From CALMNV01 sp035688975 (GTDB taxonomy: Bacteria > Actinomycetota > Actinomycetes > Actinomycetales > Dermatophilaceae), in the NCBI RefSeq assembly GCF_035688975.1, contig NZ_DASSMH010000090.1, forward strand, positions 13,914 through 77,913: a stretch of 64,000 nucleotides of DNA. Direction: 5' to 3'. Shown here in pieces: positions 24,841-34,184 of the stretch. Position numbers and translations under genes: made by a program. Below the pieces are notes generated by a model. It did not search any database and had not been told where the DNA came from. It worked only from the letters and a program-made list of their open reading frames with translations. Positions within the stretch are counted from its first letter, which is position 1. The number at the start of each line of letters is the position of its first letter.

Positions 24841-26310
24841 GTGCCCGTGTCCCGGGTCAGGGTGCGCTCGCTGCCGCGCCGGCTACGGGCCCTGCCGCTG
24901 CGCTGGCGGCTGCTCGCGGTGGCCCTCGCCCTCATCCTCGTCGCGCTGGCCCTCTCGATGGTCGCCACGAGCGCGCTGCTCAACCGCTACCTGCTGGGGC
25001 AGGCGGAGCAGGAGCTGCGGCTCTACGGCGCGAGCGTCGCCCGGCTGCAGGTGTCCGAGTTCGAGGAGGGACGGGCGCTGCTGCCGACGGGCTTCACCCT
25101 GCGCGTCAACGTCGCCCGCACCGAGCAGCAACTCTCCCTCGGCGAGGCCGTCACCGAGCGCGACCGGGCTGCCATCCCCGTCCTCGCGCCGGGAGACGAG
25201 GTCGTCGCCCAGCAGCGGGTCTTCACCGTCGGCTCGGTCGGCGGCGGGACCGACTGGCTGGCGCTCGCCATTGCCAACACCGACCGCTCGGCCACCTTCG
25301 TGGTCGCGCTCCCGCTGCGCCAGCTCGACGACACCGTGGACCGCTTCCTCTGGTATGCCGCCGGGATCGGCGCGATCGTCCTGCTCGCCTGCGCCGCGCT
25401 CGGCTGGTACCTCGTCCGGCGCGCCTTCCGGCCGCTGACGGAGATAGAGGACACGGCACGCGCGATCGCCGCCGGCGACCTGACGCGGCGCGTCCAGGAG
25501 CCTGGCACCGATGACGAGGTCGCCTCCCTGTCCCGCTCCCTCAACGCCATGCTCGCGCGCGTGGAGCAGTCCTTCGCGGTGCGGCAGGCCAACGAGGCGC
25601 GGATGCGCCGTTTCATCGCCGACGCCTCGCACGAGCTGCGCACCCCCCTCGCCGCCGTGTCCGGCTATGCCGAGCTCTACCGGCAGGGCGCCCTGCCGTC
25701 CCGAGACGCGGTCGGCGGCGCCATGGGCCGCATCGAGGCCGAGAGCCACCGGATGAGCGGACTGGTCGAGGACCTGCTCACCCTGGCCCGCCTCGACGGC
25801 GAGCGGCCGGTCGAGCTGCAGCCGGTGGACCTCGCGGTGCTCGCGGCAGACGCCGCCCAGGACGCGCGCACCATCGACCCGTCGCGGGTCTTCACCGTCT
25901 CCGGCATCGACGGCCCGATCCAGCCCACCGAGCTCTACGCCGACGAGCGGGGGCTGCGCCAGGTCGTCACCAACCTCGTCACCAACGCCCGCGTGCACAC
26001 CCCGCCGGGCACGCCCGTCGAGGTCCTCGTCGGGACGGTCGAGCCGGGCATCGTGGCCCTGCATGTCCGTGACCACGGGCCCGGCATACCCGAGCGCGCG
26101 AAGCGCGTCGTCTTCGAGCGCTTCTACCGCGCGGACAGCTCCCGCAGCCGCGGGCACGGGGGCGGGAACGGTCTCGGCCTCGCGATCGTCGCCGCCATCG
26201 TCGAGGCTCACGACGGCACGGTGGAGGTGGACGAGACGCCCGGCGGCGGGGCGACCTTCGTCGTTCGGCTGCCGACGACGCCGGGGCACCCACCCACAGC
26301 GCATTCCTAG
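24841..26310 (+). CDS. HAMP-domain sensor histidine kinase (MprB/TrcS-like)
   Basis: The 489-residue protein has two membrane segments (residues about 24-46 and 170-190) flanking an extracytoplasmic sensor. A HAMP linker follows (RRAFRPLTEIEDTARAIAAGDL), then HisKA with the phospho-acceptor His in RRFIADASHELRTPLAAVSGY, and a HATPase domain (NLVTNARVHTPPGTP, VRDHGPGIPE, GNGLGLAIVAAIVEAHDG). The start is GTG 24841, 4 bp after the response-regulator stop. It probably senses envelope stress, as MprB does. A protease of the HtrA family follows 67 bp downstream. Confidence 0.92.
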   Translation: MPVSRVRVRSLPRRLRALPLRWRLLAVALALILVALALSMVATSALLNRYLLGQAEQELRLYGASVARLQVSEFEEGRALLPTGFTLRVNVARTEQQLSLGEAVTERDRAAIPVLAPGDEVVAQQRVFTVGSVGGGTDWLALAIANTDRSATFVVALPLRQLDDTVDRFLWYAAGIGAIVLLACAALGWYLVRRAFRPLTEIEDTARAIAAGDLTRRVQEPGTDDEVASLSRSLNAMLARVEQSFAVRQANEARMRRFIADASHELRTPLAAVSGYAELYRQGALPSRDAVGGAMGRIEAESHRMSGLVEDLLTLARLDGERPVELQPVDLAVLAADAAQDARTIDPSRVFTVSGIDGPIQPTELYADERGLRQVVTNLVTNARVHTPPGTPVEVLVGTVEPGIVALHVRDHGPGIPERAKRVVFERFYRADSSRSRGHGGGNGLGLAIVAAIVEAHDGTVEVDETPGGGATFVVRLPTTPGHPPTAHS

Positions 26311-26377
26311 ACATCCCACAAGATCGGGACAACCGCCCGCCATGAGATGGTCGGGACAGACGGACCGAGGAGGAGCC

Positions 26378-27652
26378 ATGACCCTGGCACCGGACAGCCA
26401 GTACCCCGCGACGCAGCCCACCGAGGGCCCATCCGCACCGCCGCCCAGCCACCCGGCCGGGCCGCCCGGGCGGGCGCCTCGCGAGCGTCGTCGCCTCGCG
26501 GAGACGACGGGGGTGGCGCTCCTCGCCGCCGTGCTGGCCAGCGGAGGGACGTATGCCGTGACGCAGGGCCAGGGCCGCGGCACGGCCGCGCCGGCGGGCA
26601 CGACCACCCCGGTGGCGGCCACAACGAGCGCCCCGGGCAACAGCTCACCCGTGGTCGTCCAGGCGACCGGCTCGGCACCCGACTGGTCGGCCGTGGCCAA
26701 GGCGGTCACGCCCAGCGTCGTCTCGATCGACATGGAGACAGCGTCGGGCTCCGGCGCCGGATCCGGCGTGATCTTCGACGCCCAGGGGCACGTGCTGACC
26801 AACAACCACGTCGTCGCCGGGGCCACCTCCGGCTCGCTCACCGTGACGCTCGCCGACGGCCGGTCGTATGCCGCGTCGATCGTCGGCACGGACCCCTCGA
26901 CGGACCTGGCGGTGATCAAGCTCAAGGGCGCTCCGGCCGACCTGACGCCCATCACGCTCGGCAGCTCCGACGCCCTCACCGTCGGCGCACCGGTCATGGC
27001 GGTGGGCAACCCCCTCGGCCTCTCGGGCACCGTCACGACGGGCATCGTCAGTGCCCTCGACCGGCCGGTGAGCACCAGCACGAGCGAGGAGCGGCAGTCG
27101 CCCTTCGGGGGCCAGGCCACCTCCGACACCGTCGTCACCAACGCGATCCAGACCTCGGCCGCGATCAACCCGGGCAACTCCGGTGGGGCCCTCGTCAACG
27201 CCAAGGGCGAGCTCATCGGCATCAACAGCTCCATCGCGCAGCTCGGCGGCGGACTGGGCGGCCAGAGCGGCAACATCGGCATCGGCTTCGCCATCCCCGT
27301 CACGGAGGCGAAGGCCATCGCGACGCAGCTCATTAGCAAGGGCCACGCCGACCACGCCTTCCTCGGGGTGAGCACGCGGGACGCGACCGTGACCGACGGC
27401 AGCGCGAAGCGGGCGGGGGCCCAGGTCAGCGCCGTCTCGTCCGGCACGCCGGCGGCATCCGCGGGGATCAAGGAGGGCGACGTCATCATCGCCGTCGACG
27501 GCCAGCGCGTCGACTCCGCGACCGCCCTCGTCGCCCAGGTCCGCGAGCGGACGGCCGGCAGCAAGGTCAAGATCACGCTCGTCCGTGGCGGCACCCGCCA
27601 GGACGTCGAGGTGACCCTGGCCGTCAAGCCCACGACGACCGCCACGCCGTGA
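26378..27652 (+). CDS. HtrA/DegP-type serine protease with PDZ domain (PepD-like)
   Basis: The 424-residue protein has a Pro-rich cytoplasmic N-terminus, one membrane anchor (TTGVALLAAVLASGGTYAV, residues about 43-62), a low-complexity linker, an S1C protease domain and a C-terminal PDZ domain. The catalytic triad is visible: His in LTNNHVVAGA, Asp in DPSTDLAVIKL, Ser in INPGNSGGALVN. It is likely a membrane-anchored quality-control protease facing the cell wall. ATG 26378 follows GAGGAGG. The context (regulator, kinase, protease) parallels mprAB-pepD and suggests regulation by the two-component pair. Confidence 0.93.
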   Translation: MTLAPDSQYPATQPTEGPSAPPPSHPAGPPGRAPRERRRLAETTGVALLAAVLASGGTYAVTQGQGRGTAAPAGTTTPVAATTSAPGNSSPVVVQATGSAPDWSAVAKAVTPSVVSIDMETASGSGAGSGVIFDAQGHVLTNNHVVAGATSGSLTVTLADGRSYAASIVGTDPSTDLAVIKLKGAPADLTPITLGSSDALTVGAPVMAVGNPLGLSGTVTTGIVSALDRPVSTSTSEERQSPFGGQATSDTVVTNAIQTSAAINPGNSGGALVNAKGELIGINSSIAQLGGGLGGQSGNIGIGFAIPVTEAKAIATQLISKGHADHAFLGVSTRDATVTDGSAKRAGAQVSAVSSGTPAASAGIKEGDVIIAVDGQRVDSATALVAQVRERTAGSKVKITLVRGGTRQDVEVTLAVKPTTTATP

Positions 27653-27799
27653 CCGGGGGCCGCGAGTCGGGAGCGGCGGCGTAGCCACCCGCTGCCGCTG
27701 CCGACACGACCGCGCCGCGAGGCCTCGGCGGCCGAGGCTTCCCGAGCACGATCGGCCTGATTGGTCGCACGTCGAGCGTCGGTGCGCCAGACTCAGGGC

Positions 27800-28210
27800 G
27801 TGGACGAGAACCGGAACAAGCAGAACACGCTCGCTGCCATCGAGGCGTTCAACGCCGGCGACCTCGAGCGGTATCTCGCGAGCTACGCACCCGACGCCGT
27901 CATCCACGGCCTACCGGAGCACCTCGAGCCGACGGTCTCCGGTCACCACGAGTTCCTCGCGTCGATGCGCGAGGCCCTGCCCGACTTCTCCGCCGACGTG
28001 CACGCGATCGTCGTGGAGGGCGACACCCTGGCCGCCCGGCTCACCTACACCGGCACGCACCGCGGAATGCTGCACGGCGTGCGGCCGACGGGCAAGGTGC
28101 TGCGCTGGGACGCCATGAACTTCCGCCGCTTCAACGACGAGGGGCTCACCGTGGAACGCTGGATCCTGGGGGACAACCTGTCGCTGCTGCGCCAGCTCGG
28201 GCTCGTCTGA
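27800..28210 (+). CDS. SnoaL-like/NTF2-fold protein
   Basis: The 136-residue protein resembles SnoaL-like ester cyclases: AIEAFNAGDLERYLASYAPDAVIHG, EFLASMREALPDFSADVHAIV, and AMNFRRFNDEGLTVERWILGD. These are small cone-shaped alpha+beta folds used by cyclases, isomerases and many proteins of unknown role. The active-site Asp, His and Gln cannot be assigned with certainty. The start is GTG 27800. It stands alone, converging with pepN, and the preceding 147 bp show nothing definite. Confidence 0.75.
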   Translation: MDENRNKQNTLAAIEAFNAGDLERYLASYAPDAVIHGLPEHLEPTVSGHHEFLASMREALPDFSADVHAIVVEGDTLAARLTYTGTHRGMLHGVRPTGKVLRWDAMNFRRFNDEGLTVERWILGDNLSLLRQLGLV

Positions 28211-28254
28211 CCCAAGGCGGGAGGATCTACCGAGCCCCAACGGCCCGAGGCCGG

Positions 28255-30810
28255 TCACGACACCGGGTGGAACCGATGGCGGGACTGCAGCGCTTCCTGC
28301 AGCTCCCAGTCGGCGTCGACGAGCGAGCGCCGCACGGCCGGTGTCAGGTCGCTGCGCGCCAGCGCCTCGCGGCTGCGGCGCGCCGTGTCCTCGGTGAAGA
28401 CCTGCGGGAAGGCAAGCGCGACGACGCGCGACAGGGCGTCCTCCCCGACCCAGCCCGCCATGGCCGGCACGTCGGTGAAGAACCGCTCCACCCACGGCTG
28501 CATGAGCTCGTCGTACGGGGCGGCCCAGAAGCCTCGCGCCAGGTGGTTCATCTCGTAGTTCGAGCGCCCGTGCCGCCCCGTCAGCTGCTCCCAGGCCCAC
28601 TCCTTGGCCTCGGGCCGCGGGATGCCGGCCCGGCAGAGCAGCGCGTTGAGCGAGCCCTGCAGCGTGTCGTCCTGGTCCCGGTAGCCCTCGATGCCCTCCG
28701 CGTCGATCAGGCCCCGGGTGGCCAGGTTGCGCACGACGATCCAGCGGAAGTCGCCGTCGTCCTCGAGCCCCGCGGGCAGCCCGCGTCCGGCCGCCCAGTC
28801 GCGCAGCAACGCCTCGTCGTCGCTTGTGCCGGCGAGGAGCCGGGCGGCGGCGAGCGACTCCGTGCTGCCCGCGGCGGCGCTCTCGAGCAGTGACCTGGCC
28901 GTGGTCGCCAGCCGCCCGCGCACCGCCGGCTGCTCGGCACGGGGCACGAAGAAGGGGATGACGCGGTGCTCCGCGTAGGCGGCCACCCGGGTCAGGATCG
29001 AGGAGTTTGTCTCCCGCGGCCACGCTGCGGTGACGACGCCCACGAAGGCGTCCGGCGAGACCTCGGCTGTCGACACGCCGTCGAGCAGGGCGGCCCACAC
29101 CACCGCCCGGGCCTGCGGGTCGGGCACAAGGGGAAGCTGCTCCGGCAGCAGCGCCACCGTCTCCGCCGAGAGCCGCACCCGGGCCCACGTCAGGTCGGAG
29201 GCGTTGGGCAGGACCAGCGCCGGCACGGGGACGCCGGCGAGCGCCGGCAGCGGGGTGGCCGGGCCCGTCACCGTCACCCGCGCGCGGGCCCGCTCCACGC
29301 CACCGGTCCAGGCGGCCACGTCCACGGCGTGCGGCCGGTCCGCCGGGAAGTCCCGCGGCGCCTCCCGGACGACTGTGGCTGACCGGACGACCGCGGGCGG
29401 CCGGGTGGCCGCACCCGGCGCGTCCCCGCCCGGTCCCCAGTCGTCCCGTCCCGGGTCCGTGTCGAGGTCGACCGACAGCGTGTCCCGGCCGGCGGTGAGG
29501 AGCCAGGCCTGGGACCACGCCTCCAGGTCCGTGCCGCTCGCCTTCTCGATGGCGGCGAGGAATTCGGCCAACGTGCCGTTGCCGTATGCCGTGTCGGCGA
29601 GATAGGCGCGCACGCCCGCGACGAACGCCGCGTCCCCGACGTAGGCGATGAGCTGACGCAGGGCGGCCGACCCCTTGGCGTAGGAGATGCCGTCGAAGTT
29701 CTGCAGGGCGCTCTGCGCGTCGAGGGCGGCCACCCCGGCGACGGGATGCGTCGACGGGCTCCGCTCGGCGGCATACCCCCACACCTTGCGCGCGATGGTC
29801 CCGTCGACCCACGCGTCGGTGTAGCCGGTCGCGTCAACGAGGCAGCGGTGGGACATGTACTCCGCGAACGACTCGTTAAGCCACAGGTCGTCCCACCACC
29901 GCATGGTGACGAGGTCGCCGAACCACATGTGCGAGAGCTCGTGTGAGACGGTGTTGGCGCGGCCGAGCAGCTCGTCCCGGGTGGCGGCGCCGCGGAAGAG
30001 GTACTGGTCGCGCACCGTGACGCAGCCCGGGTTCTCCATGGCGCCGGCGTTGAACTCCGGCACGAAGACCTGGTGGTACTCCCCGAACGGGTAGCGAATG
30101 CCGAACAAGTCGTGGAAGTAGTCGAACGACCGTCGGGTGGTGTCGAGGATCTCGGGGGCGTGCCGCTCGAGAGGACCGCGGAGCGACGCCCGCGCATGCA
30201 CCCCGAGCGGTATGCCGTCGTGCTCGGCGCGCACGGAGACGTAGGGCCCCGCGCACACCGTGACGAAGTACGTCGCGAGGGGACGGGTCGTGGCGAGCGA
30301 CCACTGCCCCGGCCCGTCCTGGGTGGCGGCCCCATTGCCGATGACGCTCCAGCTCTCCGGCACGCGGACGGTGACGTCGTAGGGCGCCTTGAGGTCCGGC
30401 TGGTCGAAGCACGCGTAGACGCTCGGGGCCGCATCGAGGAAGAGGTGCCCGTAGACGTAGTCCTCACCGTCGGCAGGGTCGGTTGCCCGGTGCAGCCCCT
30501 GCCCGTCGCGGCTGTAGGCCATCGTCGCCTCGACCACGAGCTCGTTGTCCTCGCGGAGCCCCGGGAGCGCGAGCCGACCGTCGACTGGCGTCCCGACCTC
30601 CAGCGGCTCGCCGCCCAGCACGGCGGACGTGACGTCGCGCGCCTTGAGGTCGATCCAGCTGTCGGCGCCGGGCTGCCGGCACGTGAAGCGGACGGTCGTG
30701 CGCGACCCGAAGACCTCCGGTCCCCGGTCGAGGTCGAGCTCCACGGCATACGACGTGACGGTGATGAGCCCGGAGCGCTCCCGGGCCTCGCTCAGGGTGA
30801 GGCTGCGCAT
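28255..30810 (-). CDS. pepN: Aminopeptidase N (M1 metallopeptidase)
   Basis: The 851-residue protein removes N-terminal amino acids from peptides in the cytoplasm. Both M1 signatures are present: GAMENPGCVTVRDQ (substrate amino-terminus binding) and the zinc motif HELSHMWFGD with the third ligand Glu in WLNESFAEYM (HExxH-x18-E). The catalytic Tyr is probably in ISYAKGSAALRQL. The C-terminal half is the ERAP1-like helical domain. The length is normal for actinobacterial PepN (about 850). No signal peptide is seen. Confidence 0.95.
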   Translation of the reverse strand: MRSLTLSEARERSGLITVTSYAVELDLDRGPEVFGSRTTVRFTCRQPGADSWIDLKARDVTSAVLGGEPLEVGTPVDGRLALPGLREDNELVVEATMAYSRDGQGLHRATDPADGEDYVYGHLFLDAAPSVYACFDQPDLKAPYDVTVRVPESWSVIGNGAATQDGPGQWSLATTRPLATYFVTVCAGPYVSVRAEHDGIPLGVHARASLRGPLERHAPEILDTTRRSFDYFHDLFGIRYPFGEYHQVFVPEFNAGAMENPGCVTVRDQYLFRGAATRDELLGRANTVSHELSHMWFGDLVTMRWWDDLWLNESFAEYMSHRCLVDATGYTDAWVDGTIARKVWGYAAERSPSTHPVAGVAALDAQSALQNFDGISYAKGSAALRQLIAYVGDAAFVAGVRAYLADTAYGNGTLAEFLAAIEKASGTDLEAWSQAWLLTAGRDTLSVDLDTDPGRDDWGPGGDAPGAATRPPAVVRSATVVREAPRDFPADRPHAVDVAAWTGGVERARARVTVTGPATPLPALAGVPVPALVLPNASDLTWARVRLSAETVALLPEQLPLVPDPQARAVVWAALLDGVSTAEVSPDAFVGVVTAAWPRETNSSILTRVAAYAEHRVIPFFVPRAEQPAVRGRLATTARSLLESAAAGSTESLAAARLLAGTSDDEALLRDWAAGRGLPAGLEDDGDFRWIVVRNLATRGLIDAEGIEGYRDQDDTLQGSLNALLCRAGIPRPEAKEWAWEQLTGRHGRSNYEMNHLARGFWAAPYDELMQPWVERFFTDVPAMAGWVGEDALSRVVALAFPQVFTEDTARRSREALARSDLTPAVRRSLVDADWELQEALQSRHRFHPVS

Positions 30811-30867
30811 GGCACCCGAGCCTGCCAGACCCGCCCGGGCGCCGCCGGGGGAAGCACGCGGGAGGGG

Positions 30868-31743
30868 TCAGCGGTGGATCGGGCCGCCGGCCATGTTCTC
30901 GAGGCGGGCGATACGCCGGTCCATCGGCGGGTGCGTGGCGAAGAAGCGGGAGACGTCCTTGGCGCGGAAGGGGTTGGCGATCATCATGTGGCTGGCGTTG
31001 ACGATGTCCTGCTGGGGCGCCAGCGGGGCGCGGGCGACGCCGAGCTCGAGCTTGCGCAGGGCGGAGGCCAGGGCGAGCGGGTCACCGGTGAGGCGGGCGC
31101 CGTCCTCGTCCGCGTCGTACTCGCGGGTGCGGCTGATCGCCAGCTGGATGAGCATGGCCGCCAGCGGGGCGAGGAACGACATGGCGAGCAGGGCGATCGG
31201 GTTAGGCCGGTCGTCGTCGGAGCTGCCGCCGCCGAACAGGCCTGCGAACATGAGCATCTGGCCGATGGACGTGATGACTCCGGCGATGGCAGCCGCGACC
31301 GAGCCGGTGAGGATGTCGCGGTTGTAGACGTGCATCAGCTCGTGGCCGAGGACGCCGCGCAGCTCGCGCTCGTCGAGGAGCTGGAGGATGCCCTCGGTGC
31401 AGCAGACGGCGGCGTGCTGCGGATTGCGCCCGGTGGCAAAGGCATTGGGCGCCTGGGTCGGGGAGATGTAGAGGCGCGGCATGGGCTTGCCTGCGGCCGT
31501 GGACAGTTCGCGGACGATGCGGTACATCCCAGGCGCCTGCGCCTCCGAGACGGGGTAGGCGTGCATCGCCCGGATCGCGAGCTTGTCGGAGTTCCAGTAG
31601 CCGTAGAAGGTCGTGGCGACGCCGATGAGGGCGAAGAGCCAGATGTAGCGGCCACCGCCGATGAGGCTGCCCAGCGCCAGGAGCAGCGCCCAGATGGCCC
31701 CGAAGAGGGCAGCCGTCTTCAGCCCGTTGAAGTGGTTGTGCAT
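30868..31743 (-). CDS. htpX: HtpX-type M48 membrane metalloprotease
   Basis: The 291-residue protein has four membrane segments, two near the N-terminus (AALFGAIWALLLALGSLI and YIWLFALIGVATTFYGY) and two after the active site. The zinc motif is in LRGVLGHELMHVYNRD and the third ligand Glu in ISRTREYDADEDGARL. It should degrade damaged membrane proteins, with the active site facing the cytoplasm. The length is typical of HtpX. The start is ATG 31743; longer in-frame starts upstream are not supported. Confidence 0.93.
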   Translation of the reverse strand: MHNHFNGLKTAALFGAIWALLLALGSLIGGGRYIWLFALIGVATTFYGYWNSDKLAIRAMHAYPVSEAQAPGMYRIVRELSTAAGKPMPRLYISPTQAPNAFATGRNPQHAAVCCTEGILQLLDERELRGVLGHELMHVYNRDILTGSVAAAIAGVITSIGQMLMFAGLFGGGSSDDDRPNPIALLAMSFLAPLAAMLIQLAISRTREYDADEDGARLTGDPLALASALRKLELGVARAPLAPQQDIVNASHMMIANPFRAKDVSRFFATHPPMDRRIARLENMAGGPIHR

Positions 31744-31836
31744 GCCGGCTGAACGCGTGGCGGCGCGTCTGTGTTCCCGCTGGGAGGCCGCTGGGCGCGG
31801 CGGCATACTGCGGTGGCCTTGGTCACAGCTCGGTGG

Positions 31837-31880
31837 TTGAGCGCGAAACTACTACAGGTAGTACTACTTGCTGTAGTAGT
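31837..31880 (+). promoter_or_regulatory. Promoter overlapped by a double TACTAC/GTAGTA dyad operator
   Basis: TTGAGC (31837) and TAGTAC (31859) with 16-bp spacing could be -35 and -10. Overlapping them is a perfect inverted repeat, ACTACTACAG (31848-31857) and CTGTAGTAGT (31871-31880), whose 13-bp centre contains GTAGTACTAC. The half-site TACTACA/TGTAGTA resembles BlaI/MecI/CopY-type operators. The element is markedly AT-rich for this genome. It lies 58 bp before the start of the membrane protein gene at 31939. Confidence 0.6.
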
Positions 31881-31938
31881 CTTTTCCCTGCAAGCACCGA
31901 AGCCCCGGGAGACCCCGCGGAACCACAAGGAGAGAACG

Positions 31939-32535
31939 ATGCGCAAGACCCTCGACCAGCTGATCTCCTGGACCGGCCTCATCCTCGCCGCCGTCCTGCT
32001 CGTGGCGGGCGGCCTGCTGACCTGGGCGAGCAGCTTCGTCACCAGCAACGTCAGCGAGCAGCTCACCGCCCAGCACATCACCATGCCGGGCGGAGCGGCC
32101 CTCACGACCCAGGACATGAAGGACAACCTGGCCCAGTACTCCGGGCAGCCGATGACGACCGGCGACCAGGCCAAGGCCTACGCCGACCACTACATCCTCG
32201 CCCACATGAACCAGGCGAGCGGCGGCAAGTCCTACTCCGAGGTCTCCGGCCAGTTCACCGCCCTGTCCAAGGACGCGAGCGCCGACCCGGCCCAGGTGAC
32301 CAAGCTCGGCGAGCTGCGCCAGACGCTCTTCATGGGCAACACGCTGCGCGGTCTGCTGCTCTACGGCTACGCCTTCGGGACCATGGGCAAGATCGCCGGA
32401 CTCGCGGCCATCGGCGCCTTCGCCGGCGCAGCGATCTTCCTCGTCCTCGGCCTCCTCGGCCTCCGGCACGCCACGACGGCTCGTGACGAGGCGGTCGGCC
32501 GGGAGCCGCGTCGGGAGCCGGTCCTGCAGTCCTGA
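31939..32535 (+). CDS. Two-pass membrane protein of unknown function with an external loop
   Basis: The 198-residue protein has one membrane segment near the N-terminus (WTGLILAAVLLVAGGLLTWAS), about 100 residues of probably extracytoplasmic sequence rich in Gln, Ser and Thr, and a second segment (IAGLAAIGAFAGAAIFLVLGLLGL), ending in a basic tail. I do not recognise a named family. ATG 31939 follows an excellent ribosome-binding site (AAGGAGAG). The elaborate dyad promoter indicates that it is tightly regulated, probably as a single gene. Confidence 0.8.
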   Translation: MRKTLDQLISWTGLILAAVLLVAGGLLTWASSFVTSNVSEQLTAQHITMPGGAALTTQDMKDNLAQYSGQPMTTGDQAKAYADHYILAHMNQASGGKSYSEVSGQFTALSKDASADPAQVTKLGELRQTLFMGNTLRGLLLYGYAFGTMGKIAGLAAIGAFAGAAIFLVLGLLGLRHATTARDEAVGREPRREPVLQS

Positions 32536-32552
32536 CCCGCCGGCCGGCCAGC

Positions 32553-32589
32553 GCCGGGGGAGCCACCGTAGGGGTGTGGCTTCCCCGGC
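32553..32589. terminator. Bidirectional terminator-like hairpin
   Basis: GCCGGGGGAGCCAC pairs with GTGGCTTCCCCGGC (14 bp, one G-T) around a 9-nt loop, midway between the converging membrane-protein gene and nuoN2. No long T-tract is present on either side. Confidence 0.6.
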
Positions 32590-32606
32590 CGCCGTTCGAG
32601 GTGTGG

Positions 32607-32651
32607 GCGGCCGAGCGGTCAGCGGCCGAGCGGTCAGCGGCCGAGCGGTCC
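32607..32651. repeat. Three tandem 15-bp repeats across the nuoN2 stop codon
   Basis: GCGGCCGAGCGGTCA is repeated three times (the last base of the final copy differs). The nuoN2 TGA lies at the boundary of the second and third copies, so the last residues of NuoN2 (GPLGR) are encoded by the repeat. In the other direction the array is noncoding. Confidence 0.85.
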
Positions 32652-34184
32652 GAGGAGCAGGTCCGGCTGGACGCTGACGGCGACGAGGACGGCGGTGGTG
32701 GCCAGCAGGGCAACCGTGACGGCGACCGGCCGCTCCCGCGGCGGCGCCTCCGGGTCGGGCGTCCCGGGGTCTCCCCCCGTCCGCGGGCCGTCCGCTCCGG
32801 CCGAGGTGAGCACCGGGCGCAGCCAGCGCAGGTAGACGGCCACCCCGAGCACGGCGTTGGCGGCGGCGAGCACCGCGAGCCAGAGCCAGTCCTGGGCCAC
32901 GACGGGCCGCAGCGCCACGACCTTGCCGACGAGGCCGACCACGCCCGGCGGCAGCCCGGCGAGCGAGGTGAGCGCCAGGGCCAGCGCCGCGGCCTGCCAC
33001 GGCCGCCGCTGCCACAGCGCGGCATACGCGCCCAGCCGGCGGCCCTGCGGGCCCACCTCGCGCACGGTGCCGGCGACCACCGCGAAGGCCACCAGCGTGG
33101 CGACGACGTAGGTGAGCAGGTAGCCGGCTGACGCCCGCACGCCGAGCCCGGACACGCTGACGAGCGGGAGCACGACCCAGCCGGCCTGGGCGACCGTGGA
33201 CCAGGCGAGCAGCCGCACGACGTCGTCCTGCCGCAGGGCTACGACGTTGCCCAGGGTCATGCTGAGCACCGCGAGCACGCCGACCGCGAGCAGCCCCGGG
33301 GTGCCGAGGACCGCGACCGCACGCAGCACGACGAGGAGGCCGGCGAGAGCGGCGACCTTGGACACCGTGGCGAGGAAGGTGGCCACGGCCGTGCGGGATC
33401 CGGCGTATGCCGTGGGCGTCCACGCGTGGAACGGCGCCAGGGAGAGCTTGAAGCCGAGGCCGGCGAGGATGATGACGACCGCGAGCGACAGGAGCGGCCT
33501 CGCGGTGTCCCCCGGCCCCGCCCCGGCGACGGCACCGGCGGCGTCGGCGGTGAGGAAGGGGCTGCCCGTCGCGAGGAACCACAGCGCCACGCCGAGGGTG
33601 AGCAGGGCGAAGGACACGAGCGAGGTGACGAGCAGCTGGACGGCGCCCGCGACGGCGGCGCGGCTGCCTCCCAGGGCGACGAGCACGACGATGGGCAGCG
33701 TCGCGAGCTCGAGCGCGACGAGCCACGTCCCCACGTCACGGCTGGCCGCCACGACGACGGTGCCCGAGAGCGCGGTGAGCAGGAGCGTGGCCTCCACCGG
33801 CTCCCGGGCGTGACCGGGCGGCGCGCCCGGGGCGCTGGCGCGCGGCCACGCGAGCGCGATGCACACGACGGCGGCGAGGCAGGCGGCGAGCTGCAGCGTG
33901 CTCGTCAGCGAGTCGGCGGTCCAGAAGCACCGCGGCGTCGACACCCGCTCGAGGGTCGTGGCCAGGCCGTCGTCCATGCACAGCGTGGACCGCGCGGAGC
34001 CGGCTGGCATCCGGGTGCCCGGGGCCGCCGCCACGGCGGCGCCGAGGGCGGCGGCCGCGGCGACGGCATACGGCCCGCGCCGCAGGGTCGGCGTGACGAG
34101 GTCCGCGAGGAGCACGCCGACCACGCCGAGGATCGGGAGCAGCGCTGGGAGCAGCGGCACGACGTCGAAGGTGAGGCCGGTCAC
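32634..34184 (-). CDS. nuoN2: Complex I-like subunit N, second operon
   Basis: The 516-residue polytopic antiporter-like subunit (Proton_antipo_M) belongs to the membrane arm that pumps protons. The channel residues are present: Glu in WLVALELATLPIVVLVAL, Lys in LGFKLSLAPFHAWTPTAYAG, and a second Lys in ATVSKVAALAGLL. Identity to nuoN1 is visibly low, so this is not a recent duplicate. GTG 34184 overlaps the nuoM2 stop as GTGA. It is the last gene of the ten-gene nuo2 operon, and its stop codon lies inside a 15-bp repeat array. Confidence 0.9.
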   Translation of the reverse strand: MTGLTFDVVPLLPALLPILGVVGVLLADLVTPTLRRGPYAVAAAAALGAAVAAAPGTRMPAGSARSTLCMDDGLATTLERVSTPRCFWTADSLTSTLQLAACLAAVVCIALAWPRASAPGAPPGHAREPVEATLLLTALSGTVVVAASRDVGTWLVALELATLPIVVLVALGGSRAAVAGAVQLLVTSLVSFALLTLGVALWFLATGSPFLTADAAGAVAGAGPGDTARPLLSLAVVIILAGLGFKLSLAPFHAWTPTAYAGSRTAVATFLATVSKVAALAGLLVVLRAVAVLGTPGLLAVGVLAVLSMTLGNVVALRQDDVVRLLAWSTVAQAGWVVLPLVSVSGLGVRASAGYLLTYVVATLVAFAVVAGTVREVGPQGRRLGAYAALWQRRPWQAAALALALTSLAGLPPGVVGLVGKVVALRPVVAQDWLWLAVLAAANAVLGVAVYLRWLRPVLTSAGADGPRTGGDPGTPDPEAPPRERPVAVTVALLATTAVLVAVSVQPDLLLGPLGR

